From Pseudomonas kribbensis (GTDB lineage: Bacteria > Pseudomonadota > Gammaproteobacteria > Pseudomonadales > Pseudomonadaceae): a stretch of DNA of 64,000 bases. The first letter of the stretch is position 1, and each line of letters opens with the position of its first letter. Location of the stretch: NCBI RefSeq assembly GCF_003352185.1, contig NZ_CP029608.1, positions 3,472,001-3,536,000 on the forward strand, written 5' to 3'. A program made the position numbers and the translations under genes. Below the pieces are notes generated by a model. It did no database searches. It was not told the DNA's origin and was given only the letters and a program-made list of their open reading frames with translations. Positions 7,419 to 15,554 of this stretch are shown here, one piece after another.

Positions 7419-9137
7419 ATGCGATCACTCAACATCATTCTTCTGTCTTCGGCGTTCAACGGTCTGACCCAACGTGCCTGGCTGGACCTGCGTCAGGCGG
7501 GCCATTCACCGAGCGTGGTGCTGTTCACCGATGAAGCCGCCGTGTGCGAACAGATCGAAAACAGCGGCGCCGATCTGGTGATCTGCCCGTTCCTCAAGGA
7601 CCGCGTTCCCCATGCGCTGTGGAGCAATCCGCAACGTCCGGTGGTGATCATTCACCCCGGCATCGTCGGTGATCGCGGCGCCAGCGCGCTGGACTGGGCG
7701 ATCATGCGCGAGCTGCCGTCCTGGGGCGTGACCGCCCTGCAAGCGGTGGAAGAAATGGACGCCGGCCCGGTCTGGGCCACCTGCGAATTCAACCTGCCGG
7801 CGGGCCTGCGCAAATCCGAGCTGTACAACGGCCGGGTCAGCGACGCGGCGATCCGTTGCATCCGCGAAGTGGTGGAGAAATTCATCGACGGTTTCGTCCC
7901 GGTGCCCCTGGATTACACCGATCCCAAAGTTCGCGGCTGCCTGCAACCGAACATGAAACAGGACGACCGCACCTTCAGCTGGCACGACTGCTCGCGTTTC
8001 ATCAAGCGCTGCATCGATGCAGCGGACGGCCAGCCCGGCGTACTCGCCAGCCTCGCCGGTGGCCAGTATTACGTGTATGACGCGCACCTCGATCAGCGCA
8101 CCGGCATCCCCGGCGAGATCCTTGCGGTACACGACGATGCGGTGCTGGTGGCCACCGGTGATCACAGTCTGTGGATCGGCTCGCTGCGACGCAAACCGCA
8201 ACCAGGTGAAGAGACCTTCAAGCGTCCGGCGCGGCATGTGCTGGCCGGGCAATTGGCCGATGTACCGGTGCTGGACTGGTCGATTGCCAACGCACCGTTC
8301 AACGACGAGGCCTATCAGCCGATCCGCTATCGGGAATCCGGGCGGGTCGGCGAGCTGACGCTGGAGTTCTACAACGGCGCCATGAGCACCGAGCAGTGCC
8401 AACGAATGGTCGAGGCGCTGCGTTGGGCCAAGTCCCGCGACACGCAGGTGCTGCTGGTCAAGGGCGGGCGCGGGAGTTTTTCCAACGGTGTGCATTTGAA
8501 TGTGATTCAGGCTGCCGAAGATCCGGGCGCAGAAGCGTGGGCCAATATCCAGGCCATCGACGATGTCTGCGCAGAATTGCTCAGTGCACGGCAACTGGTG
8601 GTCAGCGGGGTCACCGGCAATGCCGGCGCCGGTGGTGTGATGCTCGCTCTGGCGGCTGACATCGTGTTCGCCCGCGCCGACATCGTGCTCAACCCGCATT
8701 ACAAAAGCATGGGCCTGTACGGCTCGGAATACTGGACCTACAGCCTGCCCCGCGCCGTCGGCCCGGCCATGGCCGAGCAACTGACCCAAGCCTGCCTGCC
8801 GGTCAGCGCTGCTCAGGCGTTGCAACTGGGGATGGTCCAGGAAATCGGTCCGCGTTGCCCGGACGAGTTCTCGCTGTGGCTGCTGCAACGGGCCAATTCG
8901 GTGCTGACCGATCCGACGTATGCGGCGGTGCGTGAACGCAAGCTGCGGGTCGATCATGAGTTGATCCGCCAATGCCGCGAAAGCGAGCTGCAAGAGATGC
9001 AGGAAGACATGCTCTACAACCGCAATCAGTTTGCCGAGAAGTGCCGCAATTTTGTCTACAAGCGCAAGACTTGCTGCACGCCGGCGCGGTTGGTGGAGGA
9101 TTGGGCGCGGGTTCGGGAGGCTGAGTTGGCCGGTTGA
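7419..9137 (+). CDS. HypX/HoxX-like formyltransferase-enoyl-CoA hydratase fusion
   Basis: 572 residues in two domains. The N-terminal half (about 1-280) is a formyl-tetrahydrofolate hydrolase/transferase type fold with HPGIVGDRGASALDWAIM, the HypX version of the formyltransferase motif, and an OB-like C-terminal segment (about 200-265). The second half (about 305-560) is a crotonase domain with the oxyanion-hole segment VSGVTGNAGAGGVMLALAADIVFA and HYKSMGLYGSEYWTYSLPRAVG. This domain order and wording is that of HoxX/HypX, which in hydrogenase-bearing aerobes makes CO for the NiFe centre from a formyl-folate via formyl-CoA. No hydrogenase or hyp genes are in the window. An AAGGA box lies nine bases ahead of the ATG. 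A role beyond hydrogenase maturation, or a hydrogenase cluster elsewhere, cannot be decided here. Confidence 0.85.
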   Translation: MRSLNIILLSSAFNGLTQRAWLDLRQAGHSPSVVLFTDEAAVCEQIENSGADLVICPFLKDRVPHALWSNPQRPVVIIHPGIVGDRGASALDWAIMRELPSWGVTALQAVEEMDAGPVWATCEFNLPAGLRKSELYNGRVSDAAIRCIREVVEKFIDGFVPVPLDYTDPKVRGCLQPNMKQDDRTFSWHDCSRFIKRCIDAADGQPGVLASLAGGQYYVYDAHLDQRTGIPGEILAVHDDAVLVATGDHSLWIGSLRRKPQPGEETFKRPARHVLAGQLADVPVLDWSIANAPFNDEAYQPIRYRESGRVGELTLEFYNGAMSTEQCQRMVEALRWAKSRDTQVLLVKGGRGSFSNGVHLNVIQAAEDPGAEAWANIQAIDDVCAELLSARQLVVSGVTGNAGAGGVMLALAADIVFARADIVLNPHYKSMGLYGSEYWTYSLPRAVGPAMAEQLTQACLPVSAAQALQLGMVQEIGPRCPDEFSLWLLQRANSVLTDPTYAAVRERKLRVDHELIRQCRESELQEMQEDMLYNRNQFAEKCRNFVYKRKTCCTPARLVEDWARVREAELAG

Positions 9138-9145
9138 ATCCCGAT

Positions 9146-9185
9146 GCAGGTTCGCGATTGCACGATGACGTGATCGCGAACCTGC
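9146..9185. repeat. 13-bp perfect inverted repeat after the HypX-like gene
   Basis: GCAGGTTCGCGAT (9146-9158) and ATCGCGAACCTGC (9173-9185) form perfect arms around 14 bases, nine bases past the stop codon at 9137 and 36 bases before the LysR start. The stem is strong but no T-run follows, so it may act as an mRNA-stabilising or weak termination structure between the two genes. Confidence 0.55.
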
Positions 9186-9221
9186 ACCTACAATGCCGGC
9201 ACCTCAATCTCCGGCCCGCCC

Positions 9222-10085
9222 ATGGACATCGACCTCGCCCGCACCTTTCTGGAAATCGTCCGCCACGGCAGCCTCGCGGCGGCGGCGGAAAAGCTGTTCG
9301 TCACCCAGACCGCCATCACCGCCCGCGTACAAAAACTCGAAAGCCAGCTGGGCAGCACGCTGTTCGTGCGCAACCGCGCCGGTGCGCGGCTGACTGCCAA
9401 TGGCGAGGCGTTCGTGGTCTACGCCAATCAGCTGGTGCAGACCTGGGAAGCCGCGCGCCGTGACCTGCCGCTGCCCGAAGGCTACGACAACGTGCTGCAC
9501 ATCGGTGGCGAGGTCAGCCTGTGCAACCCGCTGATGCTCAGCTGGGCTGCCGAACTGCGCGAGAAGATCCCCAGCCATGCCCTGCGCATGGACATCCGCG
9601 ACGGCGAGAACCTGCTGCGTCAACTGGAGCTCGGCGTGCTCGACGCCGCGCTGGTCTATCAGCCGGAATACTGGCCGGGCTTGCAGGTCGAGCAAGTGCT
9701 GGAAGAGAAACTGATTCTGGTCCGGACACCCAACCGCCCCGCTCCCTACGTGTACATCGACTGGGGCACCGACTTCCGCCGCCAGCACGATGCCGCATTG
9801 CCGGAAAAAGCCAAGGCCGCCCTGAGCTTCAACCTCGGCCCGCTGGCCCTGCAATACATTCTGGAGAACGGCGGCAGCGGCTACTTCCGCACCCGTGTCG
9901 TTCGCACCTACCTGGAAAGCGGCGCCCTGGAAGTCGTGACCAAGGCTCCGGAGTTCGGCTATCCGACCTACCTCGTCTATTCCCGCGACCGTGATTCGGC
10001 GACCCTGCAACAGGCGTTCGATCTGCTGCGTGAAGTGATCAAGGCCGATGACGACTGGTCGCAGCGCTGGAACCCGTTGAGCTGA
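9222..10085 (+). CDS. LysR-family transcriptional regulator (HdfR-like)
   Basis: 287 residues, typical LysR length. The N-terminal winged helix-turn-helix (about 1-60) reads FLEIVRHGSLAAAAEKLFVTQTAITARVQKLESQLG, the canonical pattern. The C-terminal substrate-binding part begins near residue 90 and includes LHIGGEVSLCNPLMLSWAAELREK and GVLDAALVYQPE. The general wording resembles HdfR-type regulators. The gene follows the HypX-like gene on the same strand with a hairpin between them; it is not divergent from an obvious target. Effector and targets are unknown. Confidence 0.88.
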   Translation: MDIDLARTFLEIVRHGSLAAAAEKLFVTQTAITARVQKLESQLGSTLFVRNRAGARLTANGEAFVVYANQLVQTWEAARRDLPLPEGYDNVLHIGGEVSLCNPLMLSWAAELREKIPSHALRMDIRDGENLLRQLELGVLDAALVYQPEYWPGLQVEQVLEEKLILVRTPNRPAPYVYIDWGTDFRRQHDAALPEKAKAALSFNLGPLALQYILENGGSGYFRTRVVRTYLESGALEVVTKAPEFGYPTYLVYSRDRDSATLQQAFDLLREVIKADDDWSQRWNPLS

Positions 10086-10194
10086 CGACCGCTATGCACC
10101 GGAGCATGGCAGTTGTGACCTCAAGGTAGACCCTGCACAAACGGCGGGATCGGCTAATCTGCCGGGATAACGACAATATCCGCAGGTGACCGCA

Positions 10195-11340
10195 GTGAGG
10201 CAGACCACCGAGGCATTTCGCAGCCGCTACCGCGCGGCGATTCATCCGCTGTACAACCCGTGGCTGCACGGTGCCTTCGTGCTGCTGTTCGGCGTGCTGG
10301 CCATCGGCGCTTTCTGGAGCAGCGTGCAGCAGGTGCGTCCGCTGGAATGGCTGGCGGTGCCGCTGACCTTGCTGTTCTTCAACTTCGGTGTGTACGTGGT
10401 GCACCGCCACCTCGGGCATCACAAAAAAGCCTTCGCCAAGATGTTCTACGCCCGCCATGCCGGCGACCATCACAGCTTCTTCACTCCCGGCCACATGACT
10501 TGGGACAGCGCCCGCGACTGGCGGGTGATCCTTTTTCCAGCGTGGCTGATCGTGGTGCACACGCTGGTGATCACCCTGCCCCTGTGGTGGCTGTTCTCAC
10601 GGGTCAACGCCAACGTCGCCGGGCTGTTCGGCGGCTGCATGGTGCTGGGTTATTTGACCTATGAGGTCTTTCACGCCTGCGAGCACCTGCCGGAAAAGCA
10701 TCCGCTGAGCCGTCTGCCGTGGATTCGCCAGATGCGCCGTCTGCACGAGTTGCATCACCGTCGTGAACGCATGCAGGAGCGCAATTTCAACATCGTCCTG
10801 CCGTTGATGGATTACCTGTTCGGCACCCTCTACTGGGAGCCGGAGCCCGTCCCCCTCACCGATTCGAGAACGCCCATGACCCGCATGCAGCATCCGATCG
10901 ACATCGCCGGCGACCCGATTGCCGTACTCGCCTACGCCGCCACCGTCAGCCGCTGGCCGGAATGGCATCCGTCCTCGTTGAAAATCGACGGCCCTGCCGG
11001 TCCGTTGCATGCCGGCGCGCGTTTCGAGGAAGACATTCATGCCGGTGGCCGCGAAGGACATTTGAGCTGGGAAGTCACCGAGTATCTGCCGGGGCGGCGT
11101 TGGTGCGCCCGGGCACAGGGCGATCACGGACTCTCCCTGCTGCTGACCTATGAATGTTCGGCCCAAAGCGATGGCACGCGTTTCGTTCGCACCCTGGATT
11201 ACCGCTTCGAGAGCGTGGGCATGCGCATCGCCAATCAGCTGTTGCTCAAACGTCGTATCGAACGTGAATCGGCCGCCTCGATGCTGGCCTTGCGCGATAT
11301 GGCGACCCGTCATCTGGCACTCGCAGGAGCTCACGTGTGA
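10195..11340 (+). CDS. fatty acid hydroxylase/sterol desaturase domain fused to SRPBCC domain
   Basis: 381 residues from GTG 10195 (AGGTG seven bases upstream); a GTG at 10186 would add three. The N-terminal part (about 1-225) is a membrane di-iron oxygenase of the fatty acid hydroxylase superfamily: membrane segments near 25-45, 55-75, 120-145 and 150-170, with histidine clusters HRHLGHH, HAGDHH, HACEH and HELHH that would hold two irons. The C-terminal 150 residues look like a polyketide cyclase/START-like SRPBCC pocket (DIAGDPIAVLAYAATVSRWPEWHP at its start, a common SRPBCC opening). The hinge is at the stretch LTDSRTPMTRMQHP. The fusion implies that the SRPBCC part binds the hydrophobic substrate or product. 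It shares a 4-base overlap (GTGA) with the lactonase-like gene downstream, so the two act together. Substrate unknown. Confidence 0.78.
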   Translation: MRQTTEAFRSRYRAAIHPLYNPWLHGAFVLLFGVLAIGAFWSSVQQVRPLEWLAVPLTLLFFNFGVYVVHRHLGHHKKAFAKMFYARHAGDHHSFFTPGHMTWDSARDWRVILFPAWLIVVHTLVITLPLWWLFSRVNANVAGLFGGCMVLGYLTYEVFHACEHLPEKHPLSRLPWIRQMRRLHELHHRRERMQERNFNIVLPLMDYLFGTLYWEPEPVPLTDSRTPMTRMQHPIDIAGDPIAVLAYAATVSRWPEWHPSSLKIDGPAGPLHAGARFEEDIHAGGREGHLSWEVTEYLPGRRWCARAQGDHGLSLLLTYECSAQSDGTRFVRTLDYRFESVGMRIANQLLLKRRIERESAASMLALRDMATRHLALAGAHV

Positions 11341-12413
11341 AGCTGCGCCATCTGATCCTGCTGCTGGTGATTTTGATTCTGGCCTTCCTGTTGCTGATGC
11401 CGACCAAAGTCGAGCCCGTGGCGTGGAAGCCGCAAACAGCGCCGTCGCTGACCGAAGGGGTCTACGCGGACAATCAACGCCTCAAAAGCGCGAAACAGGT
11501 CGGCCCGGGCGATATCGAAGGCCCTGAAGCGCTGCTGCTGGAAGAGGACTTTCTGATCACCGGCCTGCACGACGGGCGCCTGCTGCGGACCAGCCTCGAC
11601 GGCCAGCAGCGTCAGGTACTTGCCGATACCGGCGGGCGCCCGCTGGGCCTGGCGCGGCACCCGAACGGTTTGCTGGTGATTGCCGACGGAGTCAAGGGCT
11701 TGCTGTCCCTGGATGCTCAAGGGCGACTGACCGCGCTGACCACTGAAGCCAATGGCCTGAAGTTCGGTTTCACCGACGATGTGGCCATCGACAAGTCAGG
11801 GCATTACGCCTACTTCAGCGATGCCAGCAGTCGCTGGGGCTACGGCCATGACGGCGAGGCGATCATCGAGCACGGCGGTGACGGGCGTCTGCTGCGCTAT
11901 GACTTCCAGACCGGCAAGACCAGCGTCCTGCTCGACAAGCTGGAGTTCGCCAACGGCGTCACCCTCGGCCCGGAAGACGCCTATGTGCTGGTCAACGAAA
12001 CCGGCGCCTACCGCATCAGCCGCTACTGGCTGACCGGACCGAAGGCCGGCACCCACGACCTGTTCATCGACAACCTGCCGGGACTCCCGGACAACCTTGC
12101 TTTCAATGGCCGGGACCGGTTCTGGGTGGCGCTGTACACGCCGCGCAATCCCCTGCTCGATGGCACCGCCGGGCATCCGTTCGTGCGCAAGATGATCGTC
12201 CGGGCAATGACCGTCGTGCCCAAACCGGTGGAGAAACGCGGGTTTGTACTGGGGCTGGATCTGGACGGCAAGGTGATCGCGAACTTGCAGGATGCGAGCG
12301 ACGGCAATTACTCGCCGATCACCACCGCGCGCGAGTACGGCGACTGGTTGTATTTCGGCTCGCTGAAAGCCACGCACATGGCGCGGATGCCGCTGGATGC
12401 AGCCTTGAAGTGA
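11337..12413 (+). CDS. SMP-30/gluconolactonase/strictosidine synthase-like protein, membrane anchored
   Basis: 358 residues starting at GTG 11337. An N-terminal membrane anchor or uncleaved signal (about 5-22, HLILLLVILILAFLLLM) is followed by a six-bladed beta-propeller: GPEALLLEEDFLITGLHDGRLL, RPLGLARHPNGLLVIAD, FTDDVAIDKSGHYAYFSDASS, FANGVTLGPEDAYVLVNETGAYRI and LPGLPDNLAFNGRDRFWVALYTPR are recurring blade motifs of the strictosidine synthase/APMAP branch. Family members hydrolyse lactones or esters, or are esterase-like with unknown substrates. It overlaps the hydroxylase/SRPBCC gene by 4 bases, so a joint role in oxidising and opening a lipid-like compound at the inner membrane is a fair inference. 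Confidence 0.8.
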   Translation: MKLRHLILLLVILILAFLLLMPTKVEPVAWKPQTAPSLTEGVYADNQRLKSAKQVGPGDIEGPEALLLEEDFLITGLHDGRLLRTSLDGQQRQVLADTGGRPLGLARHPNGLLVIADGVKGLLSLDAQGRLTALTTEANGLKFGFTDDVAIDKSGHYAYFSDASSRWGYGHDGEAIIEHGGDGRLLRYDFQTGKTSVLLDKLEFANGVTLGPEDAYVLVNETGAYRISRYWLTGPKAGTHDLFIDNLPGLPDNLAFNGRDRFWVALYTPRNPLLDGTAGHPFVRKMIVRAMTVVPKPVEKRGFVLGLDLDGKVIANLQDASDGNYSPITTAREYGDWLYFGSLKATHMARMPLDAALK

Positions 12414-12446
12414 ATACCGTATCGACTTGCCAGCGATGGCGGACGG

Positions 12447-12617
12447 TCAATTGCTGGACCGATCGAACTTGTCCGGGTCTTCATCCTCCGGCACCTCGTC
12501 GTCCTTCCGCTTTTCTTCCGGATGGCGGACGGTATGCGCCGGGCTGTTGGGCTCGGGATGTGTGGGAACCGGGTCAAATGCGCCCTGCTCTTCACTAGGA
12601 AATTTAGGATCTTTCAT
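12447..12617 (-). CDS. small hydrophilic acidic protein, 56 residues, function unknown
   Basis: Starts at ATG 12617 with GAGGTG five bases upstream; the frame stays open to 12698 but the longer form has no ribosome binding site. The product is almost free of hydrophobic residues and rich in Asp, Glu, Lys and Pro (ends VPEDEDPDKFDRSSN), so it is probably disordered. I do not recognise a family. Its ribosome binding site sits inside the stem of a strong hairpin (12620-12669), which suggests translational control. It lies on the same strand 109 bases behind the YdcH-like gene and close to the DUF4142 and stressosome genes, so a stress-related role is possible but unproven. Confidence 0.65.
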   Translation of the reverse strand: MKDPKFPSEEQGAFDPVPTHPEPNSPAHTVRHPEEKRKDDEVPEDEDPDKFDRSSN

Positions 12618-12619
12618 AA

Positions 12620-12669
12620 GGCACCTCGCAAAGAGTCGCTGATTGAAGACTCTGTACATTCGAGGTGCC
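12620..12669 (-). promoter_or_regulatory. 5'-leader hairpin that hides the ribosome binding site
   Basis: Outer arms GGCACCTCG (12620-12628) and CGAGGTGCC (12661-12669) are perfectly complementary, and inner arms AGAGTC (12632-12637) and GACTCT (12648-12653) extend the stem above an asymmetric internal loop. On the minus-strand RNA the GAGGTG ribosome binding site of the 56-residue protein is within the outer stem, two bases before the ATG. The layout fits a translational switch such as a thermosensor or a protein- or sRNA-opened hairpin. It lacks a T-run, so a terminator is unlikely. Confidence 0.6.
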
Positions 12670-12726
12670 CGTCGTGGCTGTCGTTCCAGTCGTGCCACCC
12701 CCGAAGGTCGATGGCGCGACTGACGG

Positions 12727-12969
12727 TCAGGTTCGAGCCTGCAATTGCTCGACGATCTTGTCTTTGACCTGCAAGCGTTTCTCTTTGAGTTTTTTCAGTG
12801 CGTCATCACTGGGCGCATCCGAGGCTGCCGTCTCGGCCTTGACGACCTCGGCGTCCGCCTGGGAATACTTGTTGATCAGTGCGTCCAGATGTGGATCCTC
12901 GGTGCGTCGTTGCTGGATCTCTTCCTTCGTAAGCTTCAAGTCCTGATACAGGTCATGGGTCACCGGCAT
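12727..12969 (-). CDS. YdcH/DUF465-family small protein
   Basis: 80 residues, helical and charged. It has the YdcH/DUF465 pattern: an early DLYQDLKLTKEEIQQRRTEDPHLDALINKY helix and a late LKKLKEKRLQVKDKIVEQL helix, separated by a small-residue linker, so it should form a short coiled coil. A textbook ribosome binding site (GGAGGTG) lies five bases ahead of the ATG. The family's biochemical role is unknown; members are common in Pseudomonas near stress genes. Confidence 0.8.
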   Translation of the reverse strand: MPVTHDLYQDLKLTKEEIQQRRTEDPHLDALINKYSQADAEVVKAETAASDAPSDDALKKLKEKRLQVKDKIVEQLQART

Positions 12970-13174
12970 GGAACACCTCCGTCAATTGATCGGCAGCCGA
13001 CGCGACCGATTGCGTCAGCCATTACCAGAATGGCCTTGGTTGTACCCTTCTGTCGACCACCTGTCAGACCAGCGGTGGCCGTTCGTCGCCCTGAGGCAAA
13101 TACGATAAAACCTTACGCCGCAGCCTTCCCTCCATTGAGTAACACCCCCAAAACATTTGCGTGGAGAAACACCA

Positions 13175-13696
13175 ATGGACGGATTCAACCTGCGTCATCT
13201 CGCCCTGGCGATCGCCTTGAGTACCGGCATGGGCAGCGCCTTCGCCGCCACCTCCAACAGTTTTGTCGATAACGCGGCGGCCGGCGGCATCGCCGAGATC
13301 GAAACCAGCCGCCTGGCCCTGGAAAAGAGCCAGTCGGCAGACATCAAGGACTTCGCCAACATGATGATCACCGACCACGGCAAGGCCAACGATGAACTGG
13401 CCAGCATTGCCCAGGCCCACGACATCAAGGTTCCGGACTCCACCACGCTGGTGAAACAGGCCAAGGAGAAGATCCTCGACATGCGCGATGAGTCCTTCGA
13501 CGCTGCCTACGCCAATAACCAGGTGAAGGCCCACGAAGAAGCCATCGAGCTGTTCAAGAAAGAAGCCAACACCGTGACCGACGACCAGGTCAAAGGCGCC
13601 ACCGAACTCAAGGGCTTCGCGCAGAAAATGCTGCCCGGCCTGGAAAAACACCTGGCAGCCGCCAAGGAGCTGCAGGCCAAACACCCCTCCAAATAA
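13175..13696 (+). CDS. DUF4142-family periplasmic protein
   Basis: 173 residues from ATG 13175 (GGAGA eight bases upstream); a TTG at 13157 in frame is not needed. A signal peptide (about 1-24, ALAIALSTGMGSAFAA) precedes a helical ferritin-like DUF4142 domain (about 30-170): SFVDNAAAGGIAEIETSRLALEKSQSADIKDFANMMITDHGKANDELASIA is the family opening. The role of DUF4142 proteins is not established; several are stress- or stationary-phase-induced periplasmic proteins. A strong terminator follows at 13711. Confidence 0.85.
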   Translation: MDGFNLRHLALAIALSTGMGSAFAATSNSFVDNAAAGGIAEIETSRLALEKSQSADIKDFANMMITDHGKANDELASIAQAHDIKVPDSTTLVKQAKEKILDMRDESFDAAYANNQVKAHEEAIELFKKEANTVTDDQVKGATELKGFAQKMLPGLEKHLAAAKELQAKHPSK

Positions 13697-13710
13697 CCGC
13701 AAAGCAAGCC

Positions 13711-13746
13711 AAGAGGCCGCCTCCACTGGACGCGGCCTCTTTTTAT
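13711..13746 (+). terminator. rho-independent terminator after the DUF4142 gene
   Basis: AGAGGCCGC (13712-13720) pairs with GCGGCCTCT (13732-13740) around an 11-base loop and is followed by TTTTATT. It sits 15 bases past the stop codon on the plus strand. Confidence 0.88.
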
Positions 13747-13935
13747 TGGGCATTCAAAGGTGCGAAAGATCGGCGTCACCGGCCACGCCAACTAGAGTTA
13801 ACGGGGCATTCCTTGCGCCGGATCAAAAATATCCTCACGGGAACGAACAACTATTTCGAACGGCCAGGGTCATTCACTTCGCGCCGGTCATTTTCCGAAG
13901 AGCCGGCCCCCAATTCGCAATGGAGCACGACGCAC

Positions 13936-14787
13936 ATGGCAGCACTGCAGAACAGCACACTCGATGCGATGAAAAACAAACAGGCACAACTGCTGGGCGA
14001 ATGGATCAACGGACTGCAGGCCAGCGGCGCCACCCGCAACCTCAAGGAACACGACATACAGCAACAGACCAGCGAATTCCTGCAACTGGTGATCACTGGC
14101 CTGGAAAACGACAACGGCACCAACATCGCAGCACCGGGCTGGGAAAACACCCGCCAGTTCCTCGAAAAGCTCTCCCACAGCCGCGCGCTGCTTGGTCAGG
14201 ACTCGCAACAGACCGCCAGTTTCATTTTCTCGCTCAAGGGCCCGTTGTTCGCCCTGCTGCAAAACCATTACCAGGATCAACCGGCCCTGCTCGCCGAACA
14301 GCTCTGGGAAATCTCCGAACTGCTCGACGCTTTCGGCCTGCACACCATCCGTACCTTCCAGAAATCCCGTGAAGCGGTGATCAAACGTCAACAGGAAGAA
14401 CTGCTTGAGCTGTCCACTCCGGTGGTCAAGCTCTGGGACGGCGTACTGGCGCTGCCGATGATCGGCACCCTCGATTCGCAACGCACTCAGGTCGTCATGG
14501 AGTCGCTGCTGCAACGCATTGTCGACACCGGTTCGGAAATCGCCATCATCGACATCACCGGCGTGCCGACCGTCGACACCCTCGTCGCCCAGCACCTGCT
14601 CAAGACCGTCACCGCGATCCGCCTGATGGGCGCCGATTGCATCATCAGCGGCGTGCGTCCGCAAATTGCCCAGACCATCGTGCACCTGGGCCTCGACCTG
14701 CAAGGCGTGGTGACCAAGGCCAACCTGGCCGACGCCTTGAAGCTGGCCCTGACCCGCCTGGGCATCACTCTCGCCAAGACGGTTTAA
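13936..14787 (+). CDS. rsbR: RsbR-type stressosome sensor/scaffold with STAS domain
   Basis: 283 residues from ATG 13936 (GGAG upstream); an earlier in-frame start at 13813 has no ribosome binding site. Residues 1-155 are an all-helical sensor domain of the RsbRD_N type, not a PAS or haem-globin pattern. Residues 160-280 are a STAS domain with both phosphorylation sites of Bacillus RsbR kept: Thr215 in GVPTVDT and Thr247 in RPQIAQT. Family knowledge: RsbR and RsbS build the stressosome, and RsbT phosphorylates them under stress and is released. First gene of a six-gene plus-strand operon; the next gene starts three bases after its stop. The stimulus is unknown. Confidence 0.9.
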   Translation: MAALQNSTLDAMKNKQAQLLGEWINGLQASGATRNLKEHDIQQQTSEFLQLVITGLENDNGTNIAAPGWENTRQFLEKLSHSRALLGQDSQQTASFIFSLKGPLFALLQNHYQDQPALLAEQLWEISELLDAFGLHTIRTFQKSREAVIKRQQEELLELSTPVVKLWDGVLALPMIGTLDSQRTQVVMESLLQRIVDTGSEIAIIDITGVPTVDTLVAQHLLKTVTAIRLMGADCIISGVRPQIAQTIVHLGLDLQGVVTKANLADALKLALTRLGITLAKTV

Positions 14788-14790
14788 GCG

Positions 14791-15153
14791 ATGGAACGTA
14801 TCCCGATTCTCCAGATGGGCGACTTCCTGCTGGTGACCATCCAGGTCGACATGCATGACCAGCTCGCCCTCACCCTGCAGGACGATCTGTCCGAGCGCAT
14901 CAGCAAGACCTCCGCCCGTGGGGTGTTGATCGACATCTCGGCGCTGGACATGGTCGATTCGTTCATCGGCCGGATGATCGGCACCATCTCCGGCCTGTCG
15001 AAAATCATGGATGCCGAAACCATGCTGGTGGGCATGCAACCGGCGGTGGCGATCACCCTGGTCGAGCTCGGCCTGAACCTGCCCGGCGTCAGCACCGCGC
15101 TGAATGTCGAGCGCGGCATGAAACTGCTTCAGGAACGAGTACGCCAGCAATGA
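14791..15153 (+). CDS. rsbS: RsbS-type stressosome scaffold (single STAS domain)
   Basis: 120 residues, a stand-alone STAS domain as in Bacillus RsbS (about 121). The phospho-acceptor serine is kept as Ser57 in ISALDMVDSFIG, and the second motif VGMQPAVAITLVELGLNL resembles the RsbR/RsbS core. RsbS is the scaffold subunit that holds RsbT in the unstressed stressosome. The stop overlaps the rsbT start by 4 bases (ATGA). Confidence 0.92.
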   Translation: MERIPILQMGDFLLVTIQVDMHDQLALTLQDDLSERISKTSARGVLIDISALDMVDSFIGRMIGTISGLSKIMDAETMLVGMQPAVAITLVELGLNLPGVSTALNVERGMKLLQERVRQQ

Positions 15154-15554
15154 CGGTGCGCAGCAGCGGTACGCAACCGATCAACATCGAGCAGGATGTG
15201 GTGCTCGCCCGGCAACTGGCGCGCAAACTGGCCACCGAGTGCGGCATGCGCCTGATCGACCTGACCAAACTGGTGACCGCCGTCAGCGAGCTGGCGCGCA
15301 ACACCATGGTGTATGGCGGGGGTGGCGACATGGACTGGCAGATCCTCGATGACAACCACAAGGTCGGCCTGCGCCTGACCTTCCGCGATGAAGGCCCGGG
15401 CATTCCCGACATCAAACTGGCGATGACCGATGGCTGGACCTCCGGCAGCGGTCTGGGCCTGGGCCTGACCGGCGCCAAGCGGCTGGTGGACGAATTCGAA
15501 CTGGACACCGCACCCGGCAAAGGCACTCGCATAACGATCACCCGATGGACATGA
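15150..15554 (+). CDS. rsbT: RsbT-type serine/threonine switch kinase
   Basis: 134 residues, the size of Bacillus RsbT. It is a GHKL-type kinase with N-box SELARNTMVYGGGG (Asn51), G1 box FRDEGPGIPD and G2 box GSGLGLGLTGAKRLVD. It should phosphorylate RsbR and RsbS, leave the complex and activate a downstream partner. In Bacillus that partner is the RsbU phosphatase; no RsbU is seen here, so the partner may be one of the following genes. It overlaps the next gene by 10 bases. Confidence 0.92.
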   Translation: MTVRSSGTQPINIEQDVVLARQLARKLATECGMRLIDLTKLVTAVSELARNTMVYGGGGDMDWQILDDNHKVGLRLTFRDEGPGIPDIKLAMTDGWTSGSGLGLGLTGAKRLVDEFELDTAPGKGTRITITRWT

